Shown here one piece after another: positions 1 to 6,704 of a DNA stretch of 13,393 bases; within the stretch, counting starts at the first letter, position 1; each line of letters begins with the position of its first letter. Made by a program: the position numbers and the translations under genes. The notes beneath the pieces were generated by a model. That model was not told the DNA's origin. It made no database searches and saw nothing but the letters and a program-made list of their open reading frames with translations. Source of the DNA: Micavibrio sp. UBA7689. GTDB taxonomy: Bacteria; Pseudomonadota; Alphaproteobacteria; Micavibrionales; Micavibrionaceae. Where the stretch lies: contig DLGR01000037.1 of the NCBI GenBank assembly GCA_002482805.1, positions 100,360 to 113,752 on the forward strand, given 5' to 3'.

Positions 1-686
1 GCACGCCCTTGAACGCCATTATCGGTTTTTCCGATATCATCAAAACGCAGGCGTTCGGTGAAGTGGGGCGCCCCGAATATCTGGATTACGCGCGCGATAT
101 CCATGAAAGCGGCAGACGCCTTTTGCAGGTCATCAACGACATTCTGGATGTGTCACGTATCGAAGCGGGCGACCGCCAGCTCAATGAAAGCGTGGTCGAT
201 TTGAGCCGCGTGGTGCATTCCACGCTCGAAATGCTCGGCCAGAAGATTGAATCCAACAGCATGATCATCTCCAACCTGATCACGGCGAACACACCTAAGC
301 TGATCGGCGAGACGCAGGCCATTAAACAAATGCTGATCAACCTTGTTTCCAACGCCGTGAAATTCACACCGTCGGGCGGACGCATCACCATTCATGCCGA
401 TGTCGATGATTTCGGCCAGATGCATGTTTCCGTGACCGATACCGGTATCGGTTTGACGGATGAAGAGATCGAAAAAGCCTTGTCGCCGTTCGGCCAAGTG
501 GACACGGCGCTCAACAAGGCGGAATCCGGCACAGGCCTTGGCCTGACACTGGTGCAATCACTGATGAGCCTGCATGGCGGGACATTCGAGTTGTTCTCCC
601 AAAAAGGAATCGGCACCACGGCCAGCCTTATTTTCCCGCCCAAACGCGTATCGAGCACAGGCGTCAAAACACCCGAAAGAGTTTAG
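1..686 (+). CDS. Sensor histidine kinase, C-terminal part (5' end outside window)
   Basis: This is the C-terminal part of a transmembrane or PAS-type two-component sensor kinase. The reading frame enters at base 3 as TPLNAIIGFS, the stretch just after the phospho-accepting His of a HisKA H-box, so that His lies just outside the window. Counting from the Leu codon at 9, the dimerisation helices end near residue 55 (LDVSRIEAG). The HATPase domain follows, with the N box NLVSNAVKFTP (about 111-121), G1 box DTGIGL (144-149), F box (SPFGQVD) and G2 box GTGLGL (174-179). The domain closes with GTTASLIFPP. The H-box flank resembles the PleC/DivJ family of alphaproteobacteria, a family link that I infer. 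No receiver domain follows. The TAG stop overlaps the stop of the convergent recX by 4 nt, and no terminator separates them. Sensor input and partner regulator cannot be seen here. Confidence 0.93.
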   Translation, partial: TPLNAIIGFSDIIKTQAFGEVGRPEYLDYARDIHESGRRLLQVINDILDVSRIEAGDRQLNESVVDLSRVVHSTLEMLGQKIESNSMIISNLITANTPKLIGETQAIKQMLINLVSNAVKFTPSGGRITIHADVDDFGQMHVSVTDTGIGLTDEEIEKALSPFGQVDTALNKAESGTGLGLTLVQSLMSLHGGTFELFSQKGIGTTASLIFPPKRVSSTGVKTPERV

Positions 687-1297
687 GAGCGTATTTGTGC
701 CAGCATTTCCTCTGCCTCATCCAAGGGCAGGGCCAATGCCCTTTGCGCTATATCGAAATCAAACCCCGCGCGCCCCATGGCGGCGAGCTCTTTGTTCCGT
801 TCGAATTCGGATGATTTACGAAATGCGCCGATACGTTTGCGGCGGGTCAGCATCACGGCGGCGGCGAGATCAGGGTTTTGTAAACCTTGTGTTGAGTCGT
901 GGCTTTGCAGCACCGTGAAGACCCGATCCTGCGCCATGCCCTTCTGACCCAGCTTGGATAGGATTGCCTGTGTGGACAGTCCCCTGCGGCGCAAGCTGGT
1001 CACCATGCCCTGCAGATACGCGTCATCGTTCAAAAGACCCATGCGCGTGAAAGTTTCAACGGTCTTGTTGAGCAGGGCGATGCAGTCATCCTTCAATTGT
1101 TCTTTATGAAAATTGCAGGATTTGTCGATCTTACGGCTCATGATTCGGCGGAAATGCGATGTGCCCGCTGGGAATCGCTGCAGATAGGCAAGCCCCGAAT
1201 TGTAGAGATATTTTTCGGTGATTTTCTTCGGGGGCTTTTTCTCGCGGCGTTGCTGACGCGGCTTGATATTTTCCGCCTCTGCCATATCTTGAGCCAT
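683..1297 (-). CDS. recX: RecX family regulatory protein
   Basis: RecX proteins bind RecA filaments and modulate recombinase and co-protease activity in the cytoplasm. The product is 204 aa from the start chosen here. It is rich in Lys and Arg at the N terminus and then built of short helical repeats (SGLAYLQRFPAGTSHFRRIM, then RMGLLNDDAYLQGMVTSLRR), as in the family. The motif RRRGLSTQAILSKLGQKG matches the RecX pattern of 'RG.s...I...L...G'. The frame is open further, to a TTG at 1318 and an ATG at 1312. I chose the ATG at 1295-1297 because AGGA lies 7 nt upstream of it, and neither earlier codon has a comparable ribosome site. It diverges from the ABC permease gene 36 nt away and converges on the kinase gene. 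recA is not in the window. The family call is good, though RecX is weakly conserved in sequence. Confidence 0.87.
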   Translation of the reverse strand: MAQDMAEAENIKPRQQRREKKPPKKITEKYLYNSGLAYLQRFPAGTSHFRRIMSRKIDKSCNFHKEQLKDDCIALLNKTVETFTRMGLLNDDAYLQGMVTSLRRRGLSTQAILSKLGQKGMAQDRVFTVLQSHDSTQGLQNPDLAAAVMLTRRKRIGAFRKSSEFERNKELAAMGRAGFDFDIAQRALALPLDEAEEMLAQIRS

Positions 1298-1333
1298 AAT
1301 GTTTTCCTGCATACCCAACGGTCAGAATTCTCC

Positions 1334-2155
1334 ATGAAACACAGTGATTTTATACCAATCGGCGCGGAACTCAAACCGCGTGTTATTCCCGCTATCAATA
1401 TGGTCGGCCTCAAAACCCTGATCGGCAAGGAAATAGGGCGGTTCATAAATGTTTACACGCAAACGATTGTCGCGCCTGTGGTGACGACGCTGCTGTATTA
1501 CGCCGTGTTTGCGCTGGCGTTCGGCGGTCTGACCATGACGGTCGGTGAAATTCCCTATCTTGTGTTCTTGGCGCCCGGCCTTGTGATGATGACGATGGTA
1601 CAGAATGCTTTCGCCAATACATCCTCGTCCATCGTGATCGCGAAAGTGCAAGGCAATATCGTGGATGTGCTGATGCCGCCCATATCGCCCCGCGAATTGT
1701 TAACGGGGTATATGGTGGGCGGCGTGATCCGCGGTTTGATCGTGGGCGCGGTCTGCACGATCGCCGTCTGGGCCACGGTCGGCATCAGCGTGCATGCGTG
1801 GTGGGCGGTAATGCTCTATGCGGTTTTGGGCAATGCCATGCTGGCCAGCCTCGGACTGGCGGCCGGCATCTGGTCTGAAAAATTCGACCATATCGCGGCG
1901 GTGACTAATTTTATCGTGACGCCCCTGACATTTCTTTCGGGCACGTTCTATTCGGCGGAACAACTGCCGGGTATCTGGAACACGCTGGTGCATTACAATC
2001 CGTTCTTTTACATGATCGACGGGTTCCGCTATGGCTTTATCGGCCATGCGGACGGAAGCCTTGTGGCGGGTGCGGTCACGTTGATCGTTATCAATATATT
2101 GCTGGGCGCGCTGTCCTACTGGATGGTTAAAACAGGCTACAAGATCAAGAGTTAG
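1334..2155 (+). CDS. ABC-2 type transporter permease (YadH-like)
   Basis: This is a 273-aa integral inner-membrane permease of the ABC-2 exporter family, which pairs with a separate ATPase to export drugs, lipids or polysaccharides. About six hydrophobic segments are visible (roughly 44-66, 75-95, 125-148, 156-178, 188-206 and 243-265). The coupling region VDVLMPPISPRELLTGY (110-126) and the C-terminal LSGTFYSAEQLP and NPFFYMIDGFRYG signatures are typical of YadH-like permeases. The frame is open upstream to 1097, but that extension runs antisense through recX. The ATG at 1334 gives the normal family length and N terminus, although its ribosome site is weak. No ATP-binding subunit gene is adjacent, so the ATPase must be elsewhere or be shared. 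hslO begins 2 nt after the stop, which implies co-transcription. Substrate unknown. Confidence 0.9.
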   Translation: MKHSDFIPIGAELKPRVIPAINMVGLKTLIGKEIGRFINVYTQTIVAPVVTTLLYYAVFALAFGGLTMTVGEIPYLVFLAPGLVMMTMVQNAFANTSSSIVIAKVQGNIVDVLMPPISPRELLTGYMVGGVIRGLIVGAVCTIAVWATVGISVHAWWAVMLYAVLGNAMLASLGLAAGIWSEKFDHIAAVTNFIVTPLTFLSGTFYSAEQLPGIWNTLVHYNPFFYMIDGFRYGFIGHADGSLVAGAVTLIVINILLGALSYWMVKTGYKIKS

Positions 2156-2157
2156 AT

Positions 2158-3048
2158 ATGGAAGATTTCATTCAATCCTTTCAACTTGAAGCTTCGCGTA
2201 TTCGCGGTCGCGTGGTGCGTTTGGGACCTGTGCTGGAAGAAATTCTGAGCGCGCATCCATACACGCCGGATGTTTTGCACCTGACAGGCGAGACGCTGGT
2301 GCTCTGCGCTATGTTGTCTTCGATGCTCAAATACGAAGGTATCTTCACCTTACAGGCGCAAGGCGACGGGCCCCTCAAAATGGTGGTGGCCGATATGACG
2401 AGCGAAGGCGGCATTCGTGCCTGCGCATCTTTCAAAGAAGAAGAGATAGGCACGGCAAAATATGTCGAGAACCGTGTCGAACTGCTCGGTAAAGGTTACA
2501 TGGCGTTTACGGTTGATCAAGGCGAGCATACGGAGCGGTATCAAGGCATCGTGGAGTTGAAGCCGGAGTCATTGCTGGCGAGTGTGCAGAATTACTTTCA
2601 GCAATCCGAGCAGATCGCGACCGGCATGGTCATGAAAATCGGCAAGGTGAACGGCAAATGGCGTGGATGCGGAATTATGGTTCAGCAGATGCCCGAAGAT
2701 TCCGTGAACTACAACAAGGACCAAAGCAATGTGAACGAGGATGACTGGCGCAGGACGATGATCCTACTCGGCAGCGTCAAGGACGAGGAATTGCTTTCTA
2801 CCGAACTTAGCGCCGATGACGTGCTGTTCCGCCTGTTTCACGAAGAAGGGGTGCGTGTTTACGACCCCAAAAAGCTGGAACGTACCTGCCGTTGCAATGT
2901 TGACCGTGTGGGCCGTATTTTGTCCACAATGTCGGACGATGATATTGCCCACATCACGGTGGACGGTAAAATCCTGATGACGTGCGAGTTTTGCAGCACC
3001 GAATACAAGATCGATCCCGCCGAGATTAAAAAAGGAGAAACAGAATGA
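2158..3048 (+). CDS. hslO: Hsp33 redox-regulated holdase chaperone
   Basis: Hsp33 is a cytoplasmic ATP-independent chaperone that is kept inactive by zinc bound to four cysteines. Oxidation releases the zinc, and the protein then holds unfolding clients. The product is 296 aa, a normal length. The N-terminal substrate-binding fold includes LTGETLVLCAMLSSMLKYEG and ADMTSEGGIRACA. The C-terminal redox switch has all four zinc ligands: CRC at 244-246 and CEFC at 276-279, giving CxC-N29-CxxC. Two further Cys (50, 89) in the N domain are not part of the switch. The gene starts 2 nt after the ABC permease stop, and its TGA overlaps the next ATG, so translation of all three genes is probably coupled. 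Identification is secure. Confidence 0.96.
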   Translation: MEDFIQSFQLEASRIRGRVVRLGPVLEEILSAHPYTPDVLHLTGETLVLCAMLSSMLKYEGIFTLQAQGDGPLKMVVADMTSEGGIRACASFKEEEIGTAKYVENRVELLGKGYMAFTVDQGEHTERYQGIVELKPESLLASVQNYFQQSEQIATGMVMKIGKVNGKWRGCGIMVQQMPEDSVNYNKDQSNVNEDDWRRTMILLGSVKDEELLSTELSADDVLFRLFHEEGVRVYDPKKLERTCRCNVDRVGRILSTMSDDDIAHITVDGKILMTCEFCSTEYKIDPAEIKKGETE

Positions 3049-3626
3049 AAAAGACCCTGATGATCACCGCCGCCATGATAGCGTTGGCATCGTGCACAAC
3101 ATCGCATCCGGGCGGCATGCCGGCGCCGCAACTGACGTTCGCGCAATTCCCGCCGCAAACGCTGAACGTGCAATCTGCGACGGTGAGCGAAGCCTATGAA
3201 ATCACAAGCGACCCGCAGGATGTTTCCGGCCAGTTCGTTATCAGCCCCGCGGAAGCGATCAAACGCTATGCAGCGCAACGCTATCAAGCGGGCGGTGCGG
3301 GCAGCGGCCAGTTTACGATACTGATTGAAGATGCGCGCGTTCACATGAAAGAAGACAAAGAAAAGAGCAAAGTCCTGTCGTGGGCGGATGTAGGCACGGA
3401 CGATATCTATGAATTGTTCCTGCGCCTGCGCGTAACGCCTGAGCCCGATGGTTTCAACGGCCGCCAGTCCACCATCATCAAGATGGAGCGCACGCTCGTG
3501 ATGCCCTCCAGTGTCACCTTGGCAGAGCGTGAGATGCGCCAGACGAAGTTTCTTGAGACTTTGATTACGGATGTAGACAAGAAGATCCAAGATCTGCTCG
3601 ACGCTACACCGGCGATCAGACAATAG
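3045..3626 (+). CDS. Small lipoprotein of unknown function, downstream of hslO
   Basis: This is a 193-aa predicted lipoprotein. A Lys-rich start (MKKT) and a hydrophobic stretch lead to the lipobox LASC, with the lipidated Cys at 17 followed by TTS. No Asp is at +2, so an outer-membrane location is plausible. The mature part is soluble-looking, with alternating beta-type stretches (FTILIEDARVHM, YELFLRLRVTP, STIIKMERTLVMP) and C-terminal helices (TLAEREMRQ, LETLITDVDKKIQDLL). I recall similar short lipoproteins next to hslO in other alphaproteobacteria, but I cannot name a function or a family number. The start is certain: AAGGAG sits 7 nt upstream, and the ATG overlaps the hslO TGA by 4 nt. 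A bidirectional terminator follows 16 nt after the stop. Confidence 0.85.
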   Translation: MKKTLMITAAMIALASCTTSHPGGMPAPQLTFAQFPPQTLNVQSATVSEAYEITSDPQDVSGQFVISPAEAIKRYAAQRYQAGGAGSGQFTILIEDARVHMKEDKEKSKVLSWADVGTDDIYELFLRLRVTPEPDGFNGRQSTIIKMERTLVMPSSVTLAEREMRQTKFLETLITDVDKKIQDLLDATPAIRQ

Positions 3627-3642
3627 TTAAAAGCAGACGTAA

Positions 3643-3670
3643 AAAAACGGGGCCGATCGGCCCCGTTTTT
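3643..3670. terminator. Bidirectional rho-independent terminator
   Basis: A perfect GC-rich palindrome (ACGGGGCCGA followed by its exact reverse complement, 3647-3666) is flanked by an A run on the left and a T run on the right. It therefore gives a hairpin plus U-tract on both strands. It lies between the convergent lipoprotein gene (stop 3626) and the OmpA-family gene (stop at 3690) and probably ends both transcripts. Confidence 0.9.
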
Positions 3671-3689
3671 AATTGTTTGTCCGATATCC

Positions 3690-4583
3690 TTACTGGAAGG
3701 AGATCTGGGCGCGGCGGTTGGCCGGTTCGCGGACGTTGTCAGCCGTTTCAACCAGAGGCTCGTTTTCGCCGCGGCTGGACACGTTGATGATGTTCGCAGG
3801 CACGCCACGTTGTACCAGTGCATCGCGAACGGCGTTCGCACGGCGGCTGGCCAGTTTGTCGTTGTAGCCTTCGGGACCGGATTTGTCGGCGTGACCGACA
3901 ACGTTCACGGCATTCAGGCTGCGCTTGGAAACTTCGGCTGCAACGGCATCCAGAACGCTTTGAGCGCCGGGGCCGAGTACAGATTGATCCCAATCGAAGA
4001 ACACGAGGTACATCGCGTTTTCAACTTCCATCGGTGCGTTCGGGTCTACGTTGAACGGACCGGCAGGAGCAGGAGCGGCAGCAGGTGGCTGTTGCGGCAT
4101 CGCGCCTTCGAGTTGTTCCAGAGCCGCGAGGAATTCGCGTTTGCAACGGTCGATGTCATCTTGTTGGAAGTTTTCTTCCTGTTGTTCCATCCAGCAGTCA
4201 TAGCGGGATTGGGCAACGGCGGAGACATCCGGATACATTTCGCGGGCGCCAAGGTCGAACATGGCGATCATGCGGGAACGGCCCGTGGCCAGTTCATCCA
4301 TATGTTCGGCCTGAATGTTCCAGTCGCCGAGCGGTTCGGGCATAACAACATCGCCGCGGGCCGAGGAGAGGCCTTTACGGGCGAAGTGGATGCTGTCCGC
4401 GTGGTCGGTTTGGTCCATTTCGGAGTCGATGAACGCCTTATATTCAGCGGTGAGTTTTTGCGTGAAGGGGGAGCCTACGGCCTGCGCTTCGTTCAGCGCA
4501 TCCACTTCGTCAAATTTGTTGAAATCGCAAGCGGCAAGGGAAGCTATACCGGCTACGATCATCAGTCCGCGCAGAATCTGCAT
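3690..4583 (-). CDS. OmpA-family peptidoglycan-associated lipoprotein
   Basis: This is a 297-aa lipoprotein that would anchor the outer membrane to peptidoglycan. The signal peptide ends in the lipobox LAAC, with Cys at 19. Residues 20-165 form an alpha-helical region containing YDCWMEQQEENFQ and a second Cys at 147 (C130/C147). I associate this segment with alphaproteobacterial OmpA lipoproteins. An Ala/Pro linker (163-175) leads to the OmpA C domain (about 187-297). That domain has VFFDWDQ, GHADKSG (230-236, Asp 233 at the usual peptidoglycan-contact position), LASRRANAV (Arg 248), SSRGENEP and the terminal NRRAQI. There is no beta-barrel, so it is Pal-like rather than a porin. The start is supported by GAGGAG 6 nt upstream. 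It is probably transcribed alone, from a promoter near 4640-4670 to the hairpin at 3643-3670. Confidence 0.92.
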   Translation of the reverse strand: MQILRGLMIVAGIASLAACDFNKFDEVDALNEAQAVGSPFTQKLTAEYKAFIDSEMDQTDHADSIHFARKGLSSARGDVVMPEPLGDWNIQAEHMDELATGRSRMIAMFDLGAREMYPDVSAVAQSRYDCWMEQQEENFQQDDIDRCKREFLAALEQLEGAMPQQPPAAAPAPAGPFNVDPNAPMEVENAMYLVFFDWDQSVLGPGAQSVLDAVAAEVSKRSLNAVNVVGHADKSGPEGYNDKLASRRANAVRDALVQRGVPANIINVSSRGENEPLVETADNVREPANRRAQISFQ

Positions 4584-4641
4584 TGAAAACTCCTCGAATT
4601 CTTATTGATGTAAGGCCGATAGAAACCGGCAAGTCCTTGTT

Positions 4642-4669
4642 TTTATAACGTACCGGCCCTCAAAGTAAA
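4642..4669 (-). promoter_or_regulatory. Candidate sigma-70-type promoter for the OmpA-family gene
   Basis: On the minus strand a TTTACT (-35; 4664-4669) and a TATAAA (-10; 4642-4647) are separated by 16 nt. Transcription would start near 4635 and leave a leader of about 50 nt ahead of the GAGGAG ribosome site. The match is moderate and was found by eye only. Confidence 0.4.
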
Positions 4670-4805
4670 GCCATAAGGCTAAGAAACGGTAAATTAATAG
4701 GTTAATTTTGTTAATCATTACGGGGGATTGCCTCCAAAATGCCCCCAAAGATTCTGTTGAAAACTTATCTTCCACGTTGGGTTATAAATCCGAATCCTCT
4801 AATGC

Positions 4806-4833
4806 TTGACTTCCACGAACGCATGCGTATTAT
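4806..4833 (+). promoter_or_regulatory. Candidate sigma-70-type promoter for the DJ-1-like gene
   Basis: TTGACT (-35; 4806-4811) and TATTAT (-10; 4828-4833) are separated by 16 nt. This is the best consensus match in the region. Transcription from about 4840 would give a leader of about 80 nt and could run on through prfB. Confidence 0.5.
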
Positions 4834-4918
4834 CGCGCGCTCTAACAACAATCTTGTCATAAGAAACGCCAGTTAAAGGCGATCTTCACTGCACGGTAAT
4901 AAAGGGAAAAACACTCAA

Positions 4919-5488
4919 ATGGCCAAACAACTGCAATCACGTAAAATTGCTGTCCTTATCTCTAACGGATTCAACGAAAACGAGTTCCTCTCCATTCAAA
5001 AAGCGATGCTGGCCGAAGGCGCGTCGCTTCGCATAGTTTCCACCGATTCCGGCCTTGTTAACGGTTGGGACGGCAAGGGCTGGGGACACAATTTCGCGAT
5101 CGACGCGCAATTGAACTCCGCTTTGGGCATCGATTATGACGCCGTTATCATCCCCGGCGGCCAGAGAAGCCTCGACAAACTGAAACTGACGGCCCATTCG
5201 CGCCGTTTTATCGGTAGCTTCCTCGCCGCTATGAAACCCGTAATCTGCATGGGTGATGCCGTTCAATTGCTGGCCCAGACAGATCATGTAACCGGCAAGA
5301 CCGTTGCGGGTCCCGAAGCCAAACGCGCCATGGCTGAAACCGCCGGCGGCGTATGGTCCGAAGCCGGTATGGCGACGGACGGGCTGCTCTTGACGGGTGA
5401 CGTTGAAGGCGACAAACTCAGCGCATTCGTGGCCACCGCCGTCGAAATGATGGTGGGCAGTGCTTCTCCGCTGAAGCAGGCCGCTTAA
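4919..5488 (+). CDS. DJ-1/PfpI-like (class I glutamine amidotransferase-like) protein, catalase-C-domain type
   Basis: This is a 189-aa single-domain cytoplasmic protein of the DJ-1/PfpI superfamily. It shows the expected order: beta strand KIAVLISNGFNENEF (9-23), then AMLAEGASLRIVST, the DYDAVIIPGG turn (72-81), and the nucleophile elbow KPVICMGDAVQLL with Cys at 110. PfpI proteases and DJ-1 have His right after this Cys; here it is Met, so a protease-type triad is not formed in the usual way. The pattern (WDGKG, PGG..SL..L, MGDA.QLL) looks more like the C-terminal flavodoxin-like domain of large monofunctional catalases, here without a catalase domain. That likeness is my inference from memory. 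A weak AAGGGA lies 11 nt before the ATG. prfB starts 19 nt downstream. Activity unknown; a stress or structural role is possible. Confidence 0.8.
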   Translation: MAKQLQSRKIAVLISNGFNENEFLSIQKAMLAEGASLRIVSTDSGLVNGWDGKGWGHNFAIDAQLNSALGIDYDAVIIPGGQRSLDKLKLTAHSRRFIGSFLAAMKPVICMGDAVQLLAQTDHVTGKTVAGPEAKRAMAETAGGVWSEAGMATDGLLLTGDVEGDKLSAFVATAVEMMVGSASPLKQAA

Positions 5489-5507
5489 TCCTTACCCTTT
5501 TGGTGTC

Positions 5508-6630
5508 ATGAAGGCCGAGATCGAAACCTTAGTGGGCGAAGTGCAAGAGATGCTGACCCTGCTGAGGAGGCATCTTTGACTGGGATTCCGCGCTCAAGCA
5601 GCTGGAAGAACTGAACGCCAAGGCCGAAGACCCCAATTTGTGGAATGATGCGCAAAAGGCGCAAGGCGTGATGAAAGAGCGCACCGCGCTCGACGGCAAG
5701 ATCGCCAAAATCCGTAACATCGAAACCACCCTCAACGACAATGTCGAACTCATCGCCATGGGCGAAGAGGAGGGGGATGAAAGCATCGTCGCGGAAGCCG
5801 AGAAATCACTTCACCAACTCCGCACCTCCACCGAAAAATTCCAGTTGGAAAGCTTGCTTTCAGGCGAAGCCGACGGAAACGATGCCTATCTCGAAGTGAA
5901 TTCGGGTGCGGGCGGGACCGAATCCTGTGATTGGGCGTCGATTTTGCTCCGCATGTACACGCGCTGGGCGGAAAGACGCGGATTTAAAGTTGTTTTGCTC
6001 GATCGAAGCGAGGGAGAAGAGGCCGGCATTAAATCCGCCACGATCCGTATTGAAGGTGAGCGCGCTTACGGATGGCTGAAAACCGAGAGCGGCGTGCACA
6101 GACTCGTGAGAATTTCGCCTTTTGACTCGGCCGCGCGTCGTCACACATCTTTCGCATCTGTTGGCGTGACTCCCGTCATAGACGACAACATCGAAATCGA
6201 AATTCTGGACAAAGATCTTAAAGTCGATACGTACCGTTCCAGTGGCGCAGGCGGCCAGCACGTTAATACAACGGACTCTGCGATCAGAATTACCCACATA
6301 CCCACAGGCGTGATCGTTACCTGCCAGAACGGGCGGTCCCAGCACCAGAACCGCGCGGACGCCATGCAGATGTTACGGGCGCGTTTGTACGAACTGGAAC
6401 TGCGCAAGAAGCAGGACGCCGCGAACGCCGCGCAGGAAAACAAAACCGACATAGGATGGGGTCATCAGATCCGCTCCTACGTTCTTCAACCCTATCAGAT
6501 GGTTAAAGATTTGAGGACCGGCGCGGAGAATACCAACTCCGGCGCCGTACTCGACGGGGACATCGATTTGTTTCTCGAAGCCTCGCTTTCGCACCGTCTT
6601 GGAATATCGGACAAGCAAAGCAAATCCTAA
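5508..6630 (+). CDS. prfB: Peptide chain release factor 2 (RF2), +1 programmed frameshift
   Basis: RF2 terminates translation at UGA and UAA in the ribosomal A site. The gene is read in two frames. Codons 1-23 run from ATG 5508 to CTT at 5574-5576, followed by an in-frame TGA (5577-5579). A +1 slip at CTT resumes at GAC (5578) and continues to TAA 6628-6630, giving 373 aa. The joined junction RRHL-DWDSALKQLEELNA aligns with the E. coli RF2 junction. The UGA-recognition tripeptide SPF is at 203-205 and the catalytic GGQ at 248-250 of the joined protein, close to the E. coli positions. SGAGGQHVN and IPTGVIVTCQNGRSQ are also present. Reading only the second frame from about 5638 would miss some 43 residues. 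No clear ribosome site precedes the ATG, so coupling to the gene 19 nt upstream is plausible. The frameshift makes synthesis autoregulated by RF2 level. Confidence 0.95.
5565..5580 (+). promoter_or_regulatory. prfB programmed +1 frameshift site
   Basis: The internal Shine-Dalgarno AGGAGG (5565-5570) stands 3 nt before the slip codon CTT (5574-5576), with stop TGA and a following C (5577-5580). Element order and spacing equal the classic RF2 site (SD, 3 nt, CUU UGA C). Slow termination at UGA when RF2 is scarce favours the shift and restores RF2. Confidence 0.95.
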
Positions 6631-6639
6631 GAATCCTCC

Positions 6640-6668
6640 TTGCGCGTGTTCTAAACCCGCCGTATTGT
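6640..6668 (+). promoter_or_regulatory. Weak candidate promoter for the TcpQ-like gene
   Basis: TTGCGC (6640-6645) and TATTGT (6663-6668) are spaced 17 nt, starting 10 nt after the prfB stop. The match is partial. No hairpin terminator separates prfB from the next gene, so read-through is also possible. Confidence 0.25.
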
Positions 6669-6704
6669 CACAATCATTTCAATTGTTACGGGATTTTTCG
6701 GGCC

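Larger units (their letters stand above)
4584..4918. other. Divergent intergenic region, 335 nt without a gene
   Basis: This AT-richer stretch separates the divergent OmpA-family and DJ-1-like genes. I see one promoter candidate in each direction and an A/T-rich central block (about 4680-4720). There is a weak imperfect inverted repeat of G5 and C5 runs around 4722-4746, and a short CGCC/GGCG hairpin (about 4867-4880) within the predicted DJ-1 leader. I found no convincing ORF, tRNA, riboswitch or terminator. The roughly 80-nt leader upstream of 4919 could be regulatory, but nothing specific supports that. Confidence 0.6.

Noticed and set aside
1097..1333. N-terminal extension of the ABC permease frame
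   Set aside because: It runs antisense through recX and would add a non-membrane segment of about 79 residues not typical of ABC-2 permeases.
3810..4586. 258-aa plus-strand open frame opposite the OmpA-family gene
   Set aside because: The minus strand has a clear lipobox, OmpA motifs and a good ribosome site. The plus-strand translation shows no family pattern and is a mirror of a biased codon pattern.
4722..4746. G5/C5 inverted repeat in the OmpA to DJ-1 intergenic region
   Set aside because: The stem is only 5 bp with a 15-nt loop and no U-tract. It could arise by chance.
4757..4788. TTGAAA ... TATAAA as a second plus-strand promoter
   Set aside because: The spacer of 20 nt is too long, and the TTGACT/TATTAT pair downstream is a better match.
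5577..5579. In-frame TGA in prfB as evidence of a pseudogene
   Set aside because: All elements of the classic RF2 frameshift site are intact, and the downstream frame is complete with SPF and GGQ.
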